64,000 bases of DNA from Pleomorphochaeta sp963678575 (GCA_963678575.2 CAXXHV010000002.1:682001-746000), one strand, 5' to 3'; shown: positions 19,234 through 28,589, numbered from the stretch's first letter. The notes: a model not told the origin generated them from the letters alone. Program-made: numbers and translations.

Positions 19234-19932
19234 ATGACTGTTCTAATAATTTATTCTTCTCCAAGATTAAATGGCTGTTCTTCAAATATAGCGAAGAACC
19301 TTGCCGCTTCCCTAAAATATGATAAATTATTAGAAATTAATTTACATAAAGAAAATCTCTCATATTGTGAGGGGTGTCTCAATTGTGTGAGAAAAGGTAT
19401 TGAATTTTGTCCTCATAGTGAGAAAACTTTAGTATTTAGAGATAAAATATTTGAAGCTAATATCATCATAATAGCGGTTCCTGTTTATATTATGCATATG
19501 AGTGGACAATTAAAAACGATGTTAGATCATTTCCCTTCTTTGTTTTTAATACATAAACCAGAAAAAATTATGTTTAATAAATCTGTAATAATTGTAGCGA
19601 CAGCTGCTGGTTCCGGAACTAAACAAACTATCAATGAAATAAAAGAATGTTTTAATTATTTTGGGGTATCTAAAGTTTATAAATTGCCTTCAAATGTTAA
19701 TTCTGAACAATATAAAACAATTAACCCCAAGAAAATGGTAAAAATTGATAAAAAATCAAATAAAATAGTAAAAAAAGTTAATAAAAATATTAATAAAAAG
19801 AAAACTTTAATTAAAATTAAAATTTATTTTTATCTTTTTAGAATGGTTATAAAAAAAGGTGCTGGTTTTGATTCTGATTATAAGTATTGGAAAGACATGG
19901 GCTGGTATACTAAAAATCGTCCTTGGAAATAG
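19234..19932 (+). CDS. Flavodoxin-like NAD(P)H-dependent oxidoreductase
   Basis: A 232-residue flavoprotein of the FMN-reductase/iron-sulfur flavoprotein group. N-terminal FMN phosphate loop SSPRLNGCSSN (8-18), a Cys-rich segment YCEGCLNCVRKGIEFC (48-63) as in iron-sulfur flavoproteins, and VPVYIMHMSGQLKTMLDHF (83-101). The C-terminal 60 residues are very lysine-rich and not typical of the fold. Electron partner unknown. AGAGG precedes the ATG, 16 nt after the AEC stop. Confidence 0.8.
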   Translation: MTVLIIYSSPRLNGCSSNIAKNLAASLKYDKLLEINLHKENLSYCEGCLNCVRKGIEFCPHSEKTLVFRDKIFEANIIIIAVPVYIMHMSGQLKTMLDHFPSLFLIHKPEKIMFNKSVIIVATAAGSGTKQTINEIKECFNYFGVSKVYKLPSNVNSEQYKTINPKKMVKIDKKSNKIVKKVNKNINKKKTLIKIKIYFYLFRMVIKKGAGFDSDYKYWKDMGWYTKNRPWK

Positions 19933-19993
19933 TTTATAATATTTTTCTTTATTAAAATATTTTATATGGTAAAATGATTTAAAAGGAAAAATT

Positions 19994-21355
19994 ATGGATG
20001 ATATTAAAAATGAAGTTAAATTCGTTGAGAAAATAACTTATAGCACAGGAATTTTAGGTCAGAATTTAATATACAATATGATGGCGATGTATATTCTTTT
20101 TTATTTTACTGACATTTTATCAATACCCGCATCAATTGCAAGTGTAATTATAATAATTGCTAGTTTATGGGATGCTGTAAATGACCCTATAATGGGAATG
20201 ATTGCAGACAATACTAGATCTAAATGGGGAAAGTTTAGACCCTATCTAATTTTTGGTTCATTTTTAATTGGAATAATTACTATTCTTTGTTTTTCAAATG
20301 TATCATCTTCTTTAAATGTTAAAATAGTATATGCTGCAATAACTTATATATTATGGGGAATGATTTTCACTTCTTGTGATATACCTATTTGGGCACTCTC
20401 ATCAGTAGTATCTTCAAAATCAAAAGAAAGAGATCAGCAAATTACTTTTGGAAAAGTTGGAGCAACTATTGGAGTTGTAATTTCCTCGGTATTATCGGTT
20501 CCAATACTTAATTTGTTTGGTGGAGAGAGAGTTTCTAAAGCTTATTTTTATCTTGCAATTATTTTTGCTGGATTTGGTTGTATATTAATGTTTTTTACAG
20601 GGGTTTTTTCCAAAGAACGTATTAAACCTAATGTTAATAAAATTTCATTTAAAGAGAATATTAAAACAATTATTTTCAATAAGCCCTTATTACTTTTGAT
20701 GATTGCGTTGTTTATAGTAAATTTTATAAATAGTATCAGACAAAGCGTTCAAATATATTTTGCTGTTTATACTTGGGGTAATGCAAACTATATGACATTA
20801 ATTGGCTTATCTTTAGTAATAGGTATGTTATTTGGTATGATTATTTCACCTTTTTTATTAAGTAAATTTAAAAAAAGAAATGTCTATTTTATAACATGTA
20901 TTTGTGCTTGTATTGTAAGTGCTGCTCCTTATTTCATTGATTATTCAAATGTAACTTTAGGATTAATTTTAATTGGATTATCATTCTTATTTAGTGGAAT
21001 TGCTATGATAATTACTACTAGTATGTTAGTAGATACTATAGATTATGCTGAAGTTCAGAATAATTTTAGATCAGAAGGTATTGTTTTTTCAATGAATACC
21101 TTTTTAACAAAATTAGGAGCTACAATCTCAAGATTAATTCTTGGAGTAAGTTTGGTTGTATTAAAATATGTTGAAAATGCTCCTAGAACCCCTCGTTTAC
21201 AATCAGGGTTTAGTTTTATGGTTTATATAATTCCAGCGATTGCTTTTTTATTAGCAATTATACCTATATATTTTTATAAATTGGATGAAGTGGAGTTAAA
21301 GAAAATAAAATTAATTCTAGAAAATAGGAGGATAGAAGATGGATCAAATGCTTAA
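19994..21355 (+). CDS. GPH-family sugar:cation symporter (MFS_2)
   Basis: A 453-residue, 12-helix transporter of the glycoside-pentoside-hexuronide family (MelB/XylP relatives). The diagnostic cytosolic loop DAVNDPIMGMIADNTRSKWG (57-76) followed by KFRPYLIFGS is intact. The carried sugar cannot be read from sequence. AAAAGGA precedes the ATG. It overlaps the PIG-L gene by 17 nt, whose Shine-Dalgarno (AGGAGG) lies within its end, so the two are surely co-translated. Confidence 0.9.
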   Translation: MDDIKNEVKFVEKITYSTGILGQNLIYNMMAMYILFYFTDILSIPASIASVIIIIASLWDAVNDPIMGMIADNTRSKWGKFRPYLIFGSFLIGIITILCFSNVSSSLNVKIVYAAITYILWGMIFTSCDIPIWALSSVVSSKSKERDQQITFGKVGATIGVVISSVLSVPILNLFGGERVSKAYFYLAIIFAGFGCILMFFTGVFSKERIKPNVNKISFKENIKTIIFNKPLLLLMIALFIVNFINSIRQSVQIYFAVYTWGNANYMTLIGLSLVIGMLFGMIISPFLLSKFKKRNVYFITCICACIVSAAPYFIDYSNVTLGLILIGLSFLFSGIAMIITTSMLVDTIDYAEVQNNFRSEGIVFSMNTFLTKLGATISRLILGVSLVVLKYVENAPRTPRLQSGFSFMVYIIPAIAFLLAIIPIYFYKLDEVELKKIKLILENRRIEDGSNA

Positions 21356-22091
21356 TCAATTATTCCAAGCACCAAAAATAGAAGATGCAAAATGTGTATT
21401 ATGCGTTCAACCACATAGTGATGATAATGAAATTGGTATGGGTGCTACAATAAAAAAACTTGTAGATATGGGATGTGAAATTCATTATTTAACTGTTACT
21501 GATGGAAGATTAGGAACTGAAAATGTTAATCAGGACTTAAATGAATTAGTAAAAATAAGAAGGGAAGAAGCAATTAATGCAGCAAAATTATTAGGTGTTA
21601 ATAATTTTCATTTTTTTGATTATAAAGATGGTAGTTTAACAGATAGCAGAGAATTAAGTTATAGAATATCTGAATTGATAAGAACTATTAAATCAGATTA
21701 TGTGTTTGTCTGTGACCCAAATAATAAATATGAAGCACATTTAGATCATATAATTGTTGGGCAAGCGGTTTCTCAAGCGGTATTAAGCAGTTCTTTAGCT
21801 TATTATCCAGAAGATACAAAAACAAGTCCTTTTCAAGTTAATGCTATTGGTTATTATTTTACAGCAACACCTAATACTTTTGTTGATATATCTAGTGAAG
21901 TTAGTTATCAATTTGATGCAATGGCAATGCATAAATCTCAATTCAATGATCAATTGTTTTATTTATTTAAGAGTTATTTGTTAAATCAATATAAAGAGTT
22001 TGCAAAAGATAGAGGAAATGAATTTTCTCAAGGTTTAAAATTGTTAAGACCGCAACATTTGCATTGTATAATTGAAGCCTCAAATATATAA
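21339..22091 (+). CDS. PIG-L family N-acetylglucosaminyl deacetylase
   Basis: A 250-residue LmbE/PIG-L metal-dependent deacetylase. The zinc/acid-base motif is H26-S-D28-D29 (usual form HPDDE) and the third metal ligand region is AHLDH (133-137). No signal peptide, so it acts in the cytosol. Family members remove the N-acetyl group from GlcNAc conjugates, or hydrolyse related amides. With the GH123-like enzyme and two sugar uptake systems in the same cluster, deacetylation of an imported N-acetylhexosamine derivative is a reasonable inference. The start is firm: AGGAGG 7 nt before ATG. Confidence 0.87.
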   Translation: MDQMLNQLFQAPKIEDAKCVLCVQPHSDDNEIGMGATIKKLVDMGCEIHYLTVTDGRLGTENVNQDLNELVKIRREEAINAAKLLGVNNFHFFDYKDGSLTDSRELSYRISELIRTIKSDYVFVCDPNNKYEAHLDHIIVGQAVSQAVLSSSLAYYPEDTKTSPFQVNAIGYYFTATPNTFVDISSEVSYQFDAMAMHKSQFNDQLFYLFKSYLLNQYKEFAKDRGNEFSQGLKLLRPQHLHCIIEASNI

Positions 22092-22125
22092 ATAACTTTG
22101 TTTTAAAAATTCTTTATTATAAAAA

Positions 22126-22160
22126 AGCCTCCTTGTAGCATAATCTCTACTTTGGAGGCT
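22126..22160 (-). terminator. Intrinsic terminator of the GPH transporter gene
   Basis: Stem AGCCTCC/GGAGGCT with extra pairing (GTAG/CTAC) around an AT-rich loop, then TTTTTT on the minus strand side. It lies 28 nt past the stop of the minus-strand transporter gene and faces the convergent PIG-L gene. Confidence 0.8.
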
Positions 22161-22187
22161 CATCTCTTTTAAAAAGATGTAATTGTT

Positions 22188-23519
22188 TTAATTTTCTAAA
22201 CAAATCTTTAAAATACGTTGTTCATTATATCGTGTTAAAGCTATACACGCTAATACACAAAGAACTGCTGCACTAATTGAAGCTAATCTATAACCAATCA
22301 CTCCTTGAGCAGCAAAACCTGTAAAAATTAGCATTGCAAAAGATTGACCTAATTTAAAGGCAAATGTTCTTGCAGCAAAAAACATCCCATTTCTATTTTG
22401 TTTTGTATTGATTTCATCTTCTTGAGCAACATCAGCAACCATTGCTTGAGGTAGAATTCCTAATATTGCCATTGAAACTGAAGCTATTGCAACAATTAAA
22501 ACACCCCAGCCTAAACCTCCAAATCCAATGATCCCAGAGAAGGCCGTGAGTAGGTAATCAACTGCAAAAAGGAGAAATGCGAACATAACCATTTTCTTTT
22601 TACCAAATTTTGGAGCTAAAATATTTACTAAAGGATACCATAATAATGAAAGAGCAGTCATTAATACAAATAATGTGGCACTATGAGTTTCTTGTAAGCC
22701 CATTAGTGAAACAACAAAAAAGGGGAGACCTGTTTGAAATATTGTTAAAGCAGTAAAATATAGCACATCACTATAAACAAAGCTTCTAAAATCTTTGTTC
22801 TTAAAAGTTAATTTTAGAGATTGGAAAGCATTGTCATTACTTGGTTCAACTTGTTTTAGTTTTTTTTCATCTATAAAAAATGTTGGAATTAACATTAAAA
22901 TACAAGCAATAACAGAAAGAGATCCAAAAGTAATTCTCATAGCTGTAACTCTATCAATGTTTTGAGATAGCATATTCCAAATAACTGGAGCCACATATGC
23001 TAAGGAAGTACCAACAATAAATGTTAGAGAAATTGCAGTACTAACAGCGATTCTACTTTTTTGGTCATGTCCAATTACTGGGATTAATGCATTATATGGA
23101 GTACAATAAATAGTCATGCAAAGATAAAATCCCATTAGCGTAATAAAAAGCCAAAAGGTATTAATGTTAGAAATTGTATTTTTCGGAGCAAAGAATACTA
23201 AAGTTGTAACAATGGAAAAAGGAATTGCAATTTTTTTCATAAATGGAATCCTTCTTCCTTTAGGATTTTTTGATCTATCACTTAAATTAGCAATCAATGG
23301 ATCTGTAAAAGCATCAAATATTCTTCCAATAAAAGTAATTAATCCAATAATAGTAATTACTCTAAAAAGGACATTCCCTTGTTGAATAAATAAAGTTTGA
23401 CCTGCAAGAATAGATTCTTGTGATGGTTGATAAAAATATACGAGCCAGTTTGAAATAATTCCAGCAAGCATAGCCCAACCCATTTGACCTAAGGCGAATA
23501 TCCAGATAGTAAGTGTCAT
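22188..23519 (-). CDS. GPH/MFS_2 family transporter
   Basis: A 443-residue 12-helix transporter. The first cytosolic loop RIFDAFTDPLIANLSDRSKN (64-83) then KGRRIPFM is the GPH/MFS_2 signature. The second half ends with DEINTKQNRNGMFFAARTF, also typical. It is encoded behind a TetR gene with an ATGA overlap, so the regulator and transporter form one operon; the substrate is likely the regulator's effector. Unlike the GPH gene at 20 kb, no catabolic enzyme accompanies it. Confidence 0.88.
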   Translation of the reverse strand: MTLTIWIFALGQMGWAMLAGIISNWLVYFYQPSQESILAGQTLFIQQGNVLFRVITIIGLITFIGRIFDAFTDPLIANLSDRSKNPKGRRIPFMKKIAIPFSIVTTLVFFAPKNTISNINTFWLFITLMGFYLCMTIYCTPYNALIPVIGHDQKSRIAVSTAISLTFIVGTSLAYVAPVIWNMLSQNIDRVTAMRITFGSLSVIACILMLIPTFFIDEKKLKQVEPSNDNAFQSLKLTFKNKDFRSFVYSDVLYFTALTIFQTGLPFFVVSLMGLQETHSATLFVLMTALSLLWYPLVNILAPKFGKKKMVMFAFLLFAVDYLLTAFSGIIGFGGLGWGVLIVAIASVSMAILGILPQAMVADVAQEDEINTKQNRNGMFFAARTFAFKLGQSFAMLIFTGFAAQGVIGYRLASISAAVLCVLACIALTRYNEQRILKICLEN

Positions 23520-24175
23520 TGTATCTCCTTTTTACAATAATATATTGCCATGTTTATTTGCATTTGTAATTTTTGTTCTGTTGTAATTAATGAATCTAAT
23601 GGAATTAAAGAAGGACTAACGGTCCCTTTTATACATGTTTGTAATAATGAGGAAGAAATTGAATAATAAAAAGAATCAAAGTCTATAATATCTCTAAATG
23701 TTTTATCTTCTAGCCCTTTTTGATATATTCTTTTTGCAATTATAAAAAAAGATTTAAACATTCTATTGTATGAATCTTCAATATCATTATCCATTTTATT
23801 AAATGTTATAAAATTATCAAATTCAGAAAGGAATTTTAAAAATGTTTTATTTTCTTTGTAAAATAAAATATATTTATTTAATAAGTCTTCAAATTCTATT
23901 ATTGCAGGTTTATCTAAAAATTGTATGGAGTTTACTTCAGGTATTAAATTTTCTACAATTTTATTCAAATTATAAATGGCACAATTACATATTAATGTTT
24001 TTTTATTTTTAAAATATCTGTATAAAGAGGCTACTCCAATGTTTGATTTCTCAGCTATTTCATTAAAAGTTACTTTTTGAATTCCTTTTTCACTTATTAA
24101 AAGTAAAGTTTCTTCTAAAATTTTTTCTACATTCTTTTCTTTGTATTTTTCTACAATTGTTGAAAAATTATCCAT
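23516..24175 (-). CDS. TetR-family transcriptional regulator
   Basis: A 219-residue regulator with an N-terminal helix-turn-helix (about 18-62) containing GIQKVTFNEIAEKSNIGVAS in two pieces and LYRYFKNKKTL, the family hallmark, followed by a ligand-binding helical domain. AGGAG precedes the ATG. It is co-transcribed with the GPH transporter and lies divergent from the GT-B-like gene, with a perfect operator in the 97-bp gap, so it probably controls both directions. Confidence 0.9.
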   Translation of the reverse strand: MDNFSTIVEKYKEKNVEKILEETLLLISEKGIQKVTFNEIAEKSNIGVASLYRYFKNKKTLICNCAIYNLNKIVENLIPEVNSIQFLDKPAIIEFEDLLNKYILFYKENKTFLKFLSEFDNFITFNKMDNDIEDSYNRMFKSFFIIAKRIYQKGLEDKTFRDIIDFDSFYYSISSSLLQTCIKGTVSPSLIPLDSLITTEQKLQMQINMAIYYCKKEIQ

Positions 24176-24194
24176 TGACAGCTCCTATTTTGTG

Positions 24195-24233
24195 ATGATA
24201 GTATAACTATCACATTGATAGTTATACTATCAT
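24195..24233. promoter_or_regulatory. TetR operator in a divergent promoter
   Basis: ATGATAGTATAACTATCA (24195-24212) and its exact complement TGATAGTTATACTATCAT (24216-24233) are separated by 3 nt. Each arm contains the near-palindrome GATAGT-ATA-ACTATC, so two TetR dimers could bind side by side. It lies between the TetR and GT-B-like genes. Confidence 0.8.
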
Positions 24234-24272
24234 TAGAATTTTAGTTTGTCAAAATAAATTTTAGGAGTAATT

Positions 24273-25655
24273 ATGGAAATTTTTTCTAACCCAATAAAAA
24301 AGAAAGATGAAAAAAAAGCAATTAAGACTTATAAAAATAATAAGAAAAAGTTTGGTGATGATTCAAAATCTATTTATCACCTAGGTCTTGATAAAAATCC
24401 TGTTTTAGACAAACTAGGAACTTTAAATTTAATTGAGAGTAATGATTCTTTGAATTTAAATGTAAAAAATCCTGTAGTAATTGGAAATATAAGAATGGGT
24501 TATGGTCATTATAGGATAGCAATGGCAATGTGTAGTGCAGCTAAATATTTAAATAAAACACCTCTTTGGATGGATTTAGCTTCATTTGAAAATACAACTT
24601 GCTCAAAATTAATTAAACATCAAAATGAATTATATTCTATGGGCTCAAGATGGTCACAAAAATATCCTTTATTTAATAAATTTTATTGGGAACCCTTAAA
24701 TAGTGTGGGATTCGCAAAATTAAGCTACAATGCTATAGATTTAGAAAATGCAAAATTAATGACTCCTATTTTCAATGATTTACCAAAAGATATTCCCTTT
24801 GTTGGAACACATTCTTGGACAGCTCAAGCTGCTAATGAAGCTAATTTAACTAAAGTTGTTAATGCTATTCCAGATAATTGGCCCATGGCTTTGCATTTTG
24901 CTCCAGGAGCATTACATACTGTTCAAACTAATTCTTCTTATTGGGGTTATAGAACTTTAAGAAATATGGATGGTGATGGAATTCATAACTTAAGTGAATC
25001 AGATATAAAAATGGTTGGTCATTATGTAGACCATGAATTAGTTTCGAATATCGATCTAGATTGTAATAGAAGAATAAAAAGTGCAAAAAACTGTGAAAAA
25101 TTAATCGTATTGTTAACAATTGGAGGTGCTGGTGCACAAGAGTCTTTATATAATAATATAATTGATTATCTCCTTGATAAAGCTATAGTTTTTGTTAATG
25201 TTGGTGACCATAAATCAGTTTTTGATAATATGAAAGAAAAATTTAAATCAGCAAAAGTTCATGAGAGTGTTTCAGATATTGATAAGTTGAATTTGAGTGA
25301 GGGTATTCATTTGTTTTATGATTCAGATATTTTTAGTGCTGTATATAATACAAATATATTAATGAGAATGTCTGATTTATTAATTACTAAACCAAGTGAA
25401 CTATCTTTTTATCCTATTCCAAAGTTAATGTTAAAGCGAGTTGGTGGTCATGAAAAATGGGGAGCTATCCATTCTAGTGAAGTTGGTGATGGTACTTATG
25501 AGTGTGAAACAGAAAATCAAACTCTTAATATGTTAAAATTATTAATTGAAAACCCAGAATCAAGAATTATCATGAATAAATCTATCATTGAAGCAAATAA
25601 AATAGGGATTTATGATGGAGCTTATAAAGTAATTGAAGAGGCTTTTAGTAGATAA
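24273..25655 (+). CDS. GT-B glycosyltransferase-like protein of unknown specificity
   Basis: A 460-residue cytosolic protein. NIRMGYGHYRIAMAMCSAA (81-99) resembles the GGGHxxxA loop of MGDG synthase/MurG-type (GT28-like) enzymes. LLTIGGAGAQES (about 265-276) and LLITKPSELSFYPIPKLML (about 369-387) match the donor-domain strand and the TKPGGxT-like nucleotide-sugar loop, with SELS in place of the usual glycines. The first 70 residues are Lys-rich. I do not recognise a characterised orthologue. It is divergent from TetR, has AGGAG at the start, and is followed by a terminator. Confidence 0.55.
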   Translation: MEIFSNPIKKKDEKKAIKTYKNNKKKFGDDSKSIYHLGLDKNPVLDKLGTLNLIESNDSLNLNVKNPVVIGNIRMGYGHYRIAMAMCSAAKYLNKTPLWMDLASFENTTCSKLIKHQNELYSMGSRWSQKYPLFNKFYWEPLNSVGFAKLSYNAIDLENAKLMTPIFNDLPKDIPFVGTHSWTAQAANEANLTKVVNAIPDNWPMALHFAPGALHTVQTNSSYWGYRTLRNMDGDGIHNLSESDIKMVGHYVDHELVSNIDLDCNRRIKSAKNCEKLIVLLTIGGAGAQESLYNNIIDYLLDKAIVFVNVGDHKSVFDNMKEKFKSAKVHESVSDIDKLNLSEGIHLFYDSDIFSAVYNTNILMRMSDLLITKPSELSFYPIPKLMLKRVGGHEKWGAIHSSEVGDGTYECETENQTLNMLKLLIENPESRIIMNKSIIEANKIGIYDGAYKVIEEAFSR

Positions 25656-25680
25656 AAAATTTTCTTTTTGAATATGAAAT

Positions 25681-25715
25681 AAACTTGTTGTTAATATTAG
25701 CAGCAAGTTTTTTTT
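25681..25715 (+). terminator. Intrinsic terminator after the GT-B-like gene
   Basis: AAACTTGTTG pairs with CAGCAAGTTT (one G-U pair) around a 10-nt AT loop and is followed by five further T. It ends the transcript that starts near the TetR operator. Confidence 0.8.
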
Positions 25716-25725
25716 AAATTATTTA

Positions 25726-25771
25726 AATCTTAATTTATCTTTTTCTAATAATTTCTAAATAAATTAAGATT
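25726..25771 (+). repeat. 13-bp inverted repeat upstream of phoA-like gene
   Basis: AATCTTAATTTAT (25726-25738) and ATAAATTAAGATT (25759-25771) are exact complements around a 20-nt loop, 34 nt before the phosphatase ATG. It could be an operator or a 5' leader hairpin. Confidence 0.4.
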
Positions 25772-25804
25772 ACTTTTTAGTAAATTTAATTTAGGAGAAA
25801 TCTA

Positions 25805-27283
25805 ATGAAAAGAAAAATAATCTTATTATTAGCTATCACATGTTCTTGTTTTTCTGTTTTTGCTCAAGGCAGTAAAGAACTCACAATTAGTAATCCAATA
25901 TCAACTAATAAAAATGCAAAAAATGTTATTTTATTAATTGGAGATGGAATGAGTATAGCTCAAATAGCAACAACAGATGCTTTTTTAGGTGCATCGGAGA
26001 ATACTTATAATAAACATTTGAATTTTGAGAATTTTCAAAATCAAGGTTTAACAACAACTTATGCTCAAGACAGACTGATTACTGATTCAGCAGCAGCAGG
26101 TACTGCAATAGCAACTGGTAGTAAAACATATTGTGGTGGGATTTCAGTTGATATTGATAAAAAGAATTTAAAAACTATTTTAGAATATGCTCAAGATTTG
26201 AATAAAGCCACAGGTATTGTAACATCTACACGTGTTACACATGCAACTCCAGCTGTATTTTTAGCAAATAATATAGATAGAGATGCAGAAAATGAAATTG
26301 CAGTTGATGAAGCTTATAGTAATGTGACTTTTTTAGCTGGTGGGGGATACAGGAATTTTATTTCTCCAAATAATTCTTACAATTTTAAATCTAAGAGAAG
26401 AGATGATAGAGATTTAATTGCTGAAATGGAAAAAATGGGATATGTCAGTTTTATTGGTGAAAATGATACAACTAGGTTTTTAAATTATAATCCTAAAAAA
26501 GATGATAAAATAGTTGGATTATTTGCTGCATCACATTTAGATTATGCTATAGATAAAGCAAATCAACCAACACTTTCACAAATGACAAGTAAAGCAATTG
26601 AGACTTTATCTCAAGATAATGAAGGTTTCTTTTTAATGGTAGAAGGTGGTAGAATTGACCATGCTTGTCATGCAAATGATGCAGTAAGTGCAATTGAAGA
26701 TACACTTGCTTTTGAAGAAGCTGTACAAGTTGCAATAGATTTTTATAATGAAAACCCTAATGATACTTTGATAATTGTTACAGGTGACCATGAAACAGGT
26801 GGATTAACTTTAGGTTTTGCAGCTACTGCGTATGAAAGTGCTTATAACCAATTACAGAATCAAAAAATATCTTATGAAAGATATGGTATTGATTATTTTA
26901 ATAAATATAAGAAAGCTCATGATTTATCAAATTGTAGTGTAAATGATTTAATAGGAGATTTGGATTATTATTTTGGATTGAATAACTTAACACAAGAAGA
27001 AATTTTATCTTTAGATGATGCTTTAAAGAGATCTATTGCTGGAGAAATAATAAAAGGTTCACAAATTAATGATTATTTATTGTATGGTGGATATGAACCA
27101 TTTATTATGGAAATAACCCACACTCTTAATAAAAGAGCTGGTGTAGCCTTTACTTCTTATTCTCATACTGCTATTCCAGTTGGAACTTTTGCCTTAGGTG
27201 TTTCAAGTGAAAAAGTTAATGGTATGTTTGATAATACAGATATTTTTAATATGATTTATGATGCAATGTTTGCGAATAACTAA
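25805..27283 (+). CDS. phoA: Secreted alkaline phosphatase
   Basis: A 492-residue alkaline phosphatase superfamily enzyme with a signal peptide ending near FAQGSKE (19-25). Metal ligand Asp47 in LLIGDGMS, nucleophile Ser95 in TDSAAAG, the Zn/Mg blocks VEGGRIDHACHAND and VTGDHETGG, and the C-terminal SHTAIPVGTFALG histidine are all present, so it should be active. It hydrolyses phosphomonoesters in the periplasm or at the surface. It starts a run with YibE/F, a sugar ABC importer and an NAGPA-like enzyme, which suggests dephosphorylation of a sugar phosphate before uptake. Shine-Dalgarno TAGGAG. Confidence 0.93.
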   Translation: MKRKIILLLAITCSCFSVFAQGSKELTISNPISTNKNAKNVILLIGDGMSIAQIATTDAFLGASENTYNKHLNFENFQNQGLTTTYAQDRLITDSAAAGTAIATGSKTYCGGISVDIDKKNLKTILEYAQDLNKATGIVTSTRVTHATPAVFLANNIDRDAENEIAVDEAYSNVTFLAGGGYRNFISPNNSYNFKSKRRDDRDLIAEMEKMGYVSFIGENDTTRFLNYNPKKDDKIVGLFAASHLDYAIDKANQPTLSQMTSKAIETLSQDNEGFFLMVEGGRIDHACHANDAVSAIEDTLAFEEAVQVAIDFYNENPNDTLIIVTGDHETGGLTLGFAATAYESAYNQLQNQKISYERYGIDYFNKYKKAHDLSNCSVNDLIGDLDYYFGLNNLTQEEILSLDDALKRSIAGEIIKGSQINDYLLYGGYEPFIMEITHTLNKRAGVAFTSYSHTAIPVGTFALGVSSEKVNGMFDNTDIFNMIYDAMFANN

Positions 27284-27288
27284 TTAAG

Positions 27289-28413
27289 ATGGAAAAAGAG
27301 TATTTTAATGTAAGTAAACAATTTTCAATATTTTTAACAATTCTTACTTTACTAATAGCTTTTATTCCAAATAGTTTTAATTCAACACAACCACAAAAAA
27401 CTTATAAAGCTAAAGTGGTTAGTGTTGATAATACTAATTTAGAACAATATGGAATTTCTAAAGTTGGAAGTCAAAGTTTGAAAGTTGAATTATTAAATGG
27501 TGAATATAAAGGTCAAATAGTAAAAGGTGTTAATTATTTGATGGGTAAGATGGAGCTTGATAGTGTTTATGAAAATGACATGAAAGTTTTAGTAAAACCA
27601 TACATTGTAGATAATAAAATTAATAGTGTTACTTTGTTAGGTTATTATAGAATTGATATTGAAATTATTTTAATGATAATATTTGGAGCTTTTTTAATAT
27701 GTTTTGCAGGTTGGACAGGATTTAAAGCATTAATATCTTTTTGCTTTTCTGCAGTTATGATATTTAAAATTTTATTGCCTCTGTTTTTACTTGGTTTTAA
27801 TCCAATTATTATTTCTATGATTGTTGTAATAATATTGTCATTTGTAATTATATTTATAATAGGTGATTTTTCAAAAAAAGGTTTTGCTGCTTTTTTGGGA
27901 ACTGTAAGTGGTGTTGTTGTAACTTGTTTATTATCTATAATTTTTACTGACTTATTAAAAATAAGTGGAGCTGTAAAACCTTTTATGGAAACCTTGTTGT
28001 ATAGCGGGTATTCTAATATAAATATTACAGATATTTTTATTTCTGGTATATTTATGGCAGCTAGTGGTGCTTTAATGGATATTTCGATGGATGTTGCTAC
28101 TAGCATCGAAGAGGTTTATCTTCATAATAATCAATTAACTCAGACTCAGTTGATTTTATCAGGATTAAGGGTAGGTCGGACAGTAATTGGTACTATGACA
28201 ACTACTTTATTATTAGCTTATTCTAGTAGTTATATGGGACTATTGTTAGTGTTTTTAGCACAAGGAACCTCTTTAATTCAAATATTAAATTTAAACTATG
28301 TAAGTTCTGAAATCTTAAATACTGTTGTTGGCAGTTTTGGTTTAGTTTTAACTGCCCCTTTAACAGCAATTATTGCTGGTATTTTATATTCAAAAGGAAA
28401 TAGACAAAAATAA
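27289..28413 (+). CDS. YibE/F-family membrane protein
   Basis: A 374-residue membrane protein: one N-terminal helix (10-28), an extracytoplasmic domain (30-118), then seven helices. RIDIEIILMIIFGAFLICFAGWTGFKAL (in parts), SGIFMAASGALMDISMDVATSIEEV and GLRVGRTVIGTMTTTLLLAYS are YibE/F hallmarks. Its biochemical function is unknown. It begins 5 nt after the phosphatase stop without a clear Shine-Dalgarno, indicating translational coupling. The association with a phosphatase may point to phosphate or phosphorylated-compound handling. Confidence 0.87.
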   Translation: MEKEYFNVSKQFSIFLTILTLLIAFIPNSFNSTQPQKTYKAKVVSVDNTNLEQYGISKVGSQSLKVELLNGEYKGQIVKGVNYLMGKMELDSVYENDMKVLVKPYIVDNKINSVTLLGYYRIDIEIILMIIFGAFLICFAGWTGFKALISFCFSAVMIFKILLPLFLLGFNPIIISMIVVIILSFVIIFIIGDFSKKGFAAFLGTVSGVVVTCLLSIIFTDLLKISGAVKPFMETLLYSGYSNINITDIFISGIFMAASGALMDISMDVATSIEEVYLHNNQLTQTQLILSGLRVGRTVIGTMTTTLLLAYSSSYMGLLLVFLAQGTSLIQILNLNYVSSEILNTVVGSFGLVLTAPLTAIIAGILYSKGNRQK

Positions 28414-28440
28414 CTTTTTCATTATGTTTTAATAAACTAA

Positions 28441-28469
28441 TTGAAAGATGTATTAAATAATACTATATT
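28441..28469 (+). promoter_or_regulatory. Promoter of the second sugar ABC operon
   Basis: TTGAAA (28441-28446), 17 bp, TATATT (28464-28469). The predicted 5' leader is about 110 nt, long enough for regulation, and ends in AAAGGGAG before the ATG at 28590. Confidence 0.5.
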
Positions 28470-28589
28470 GTTATACAAGCTTAAATTTGAATGCATATTT
28501 TTTATGAAAAGAATAGATAAGCTCTGATATTGCTATCTAGTAATATTTGATTTAAAATTAATTTATATAAAGGAAAAGGGAGAAAAAAA

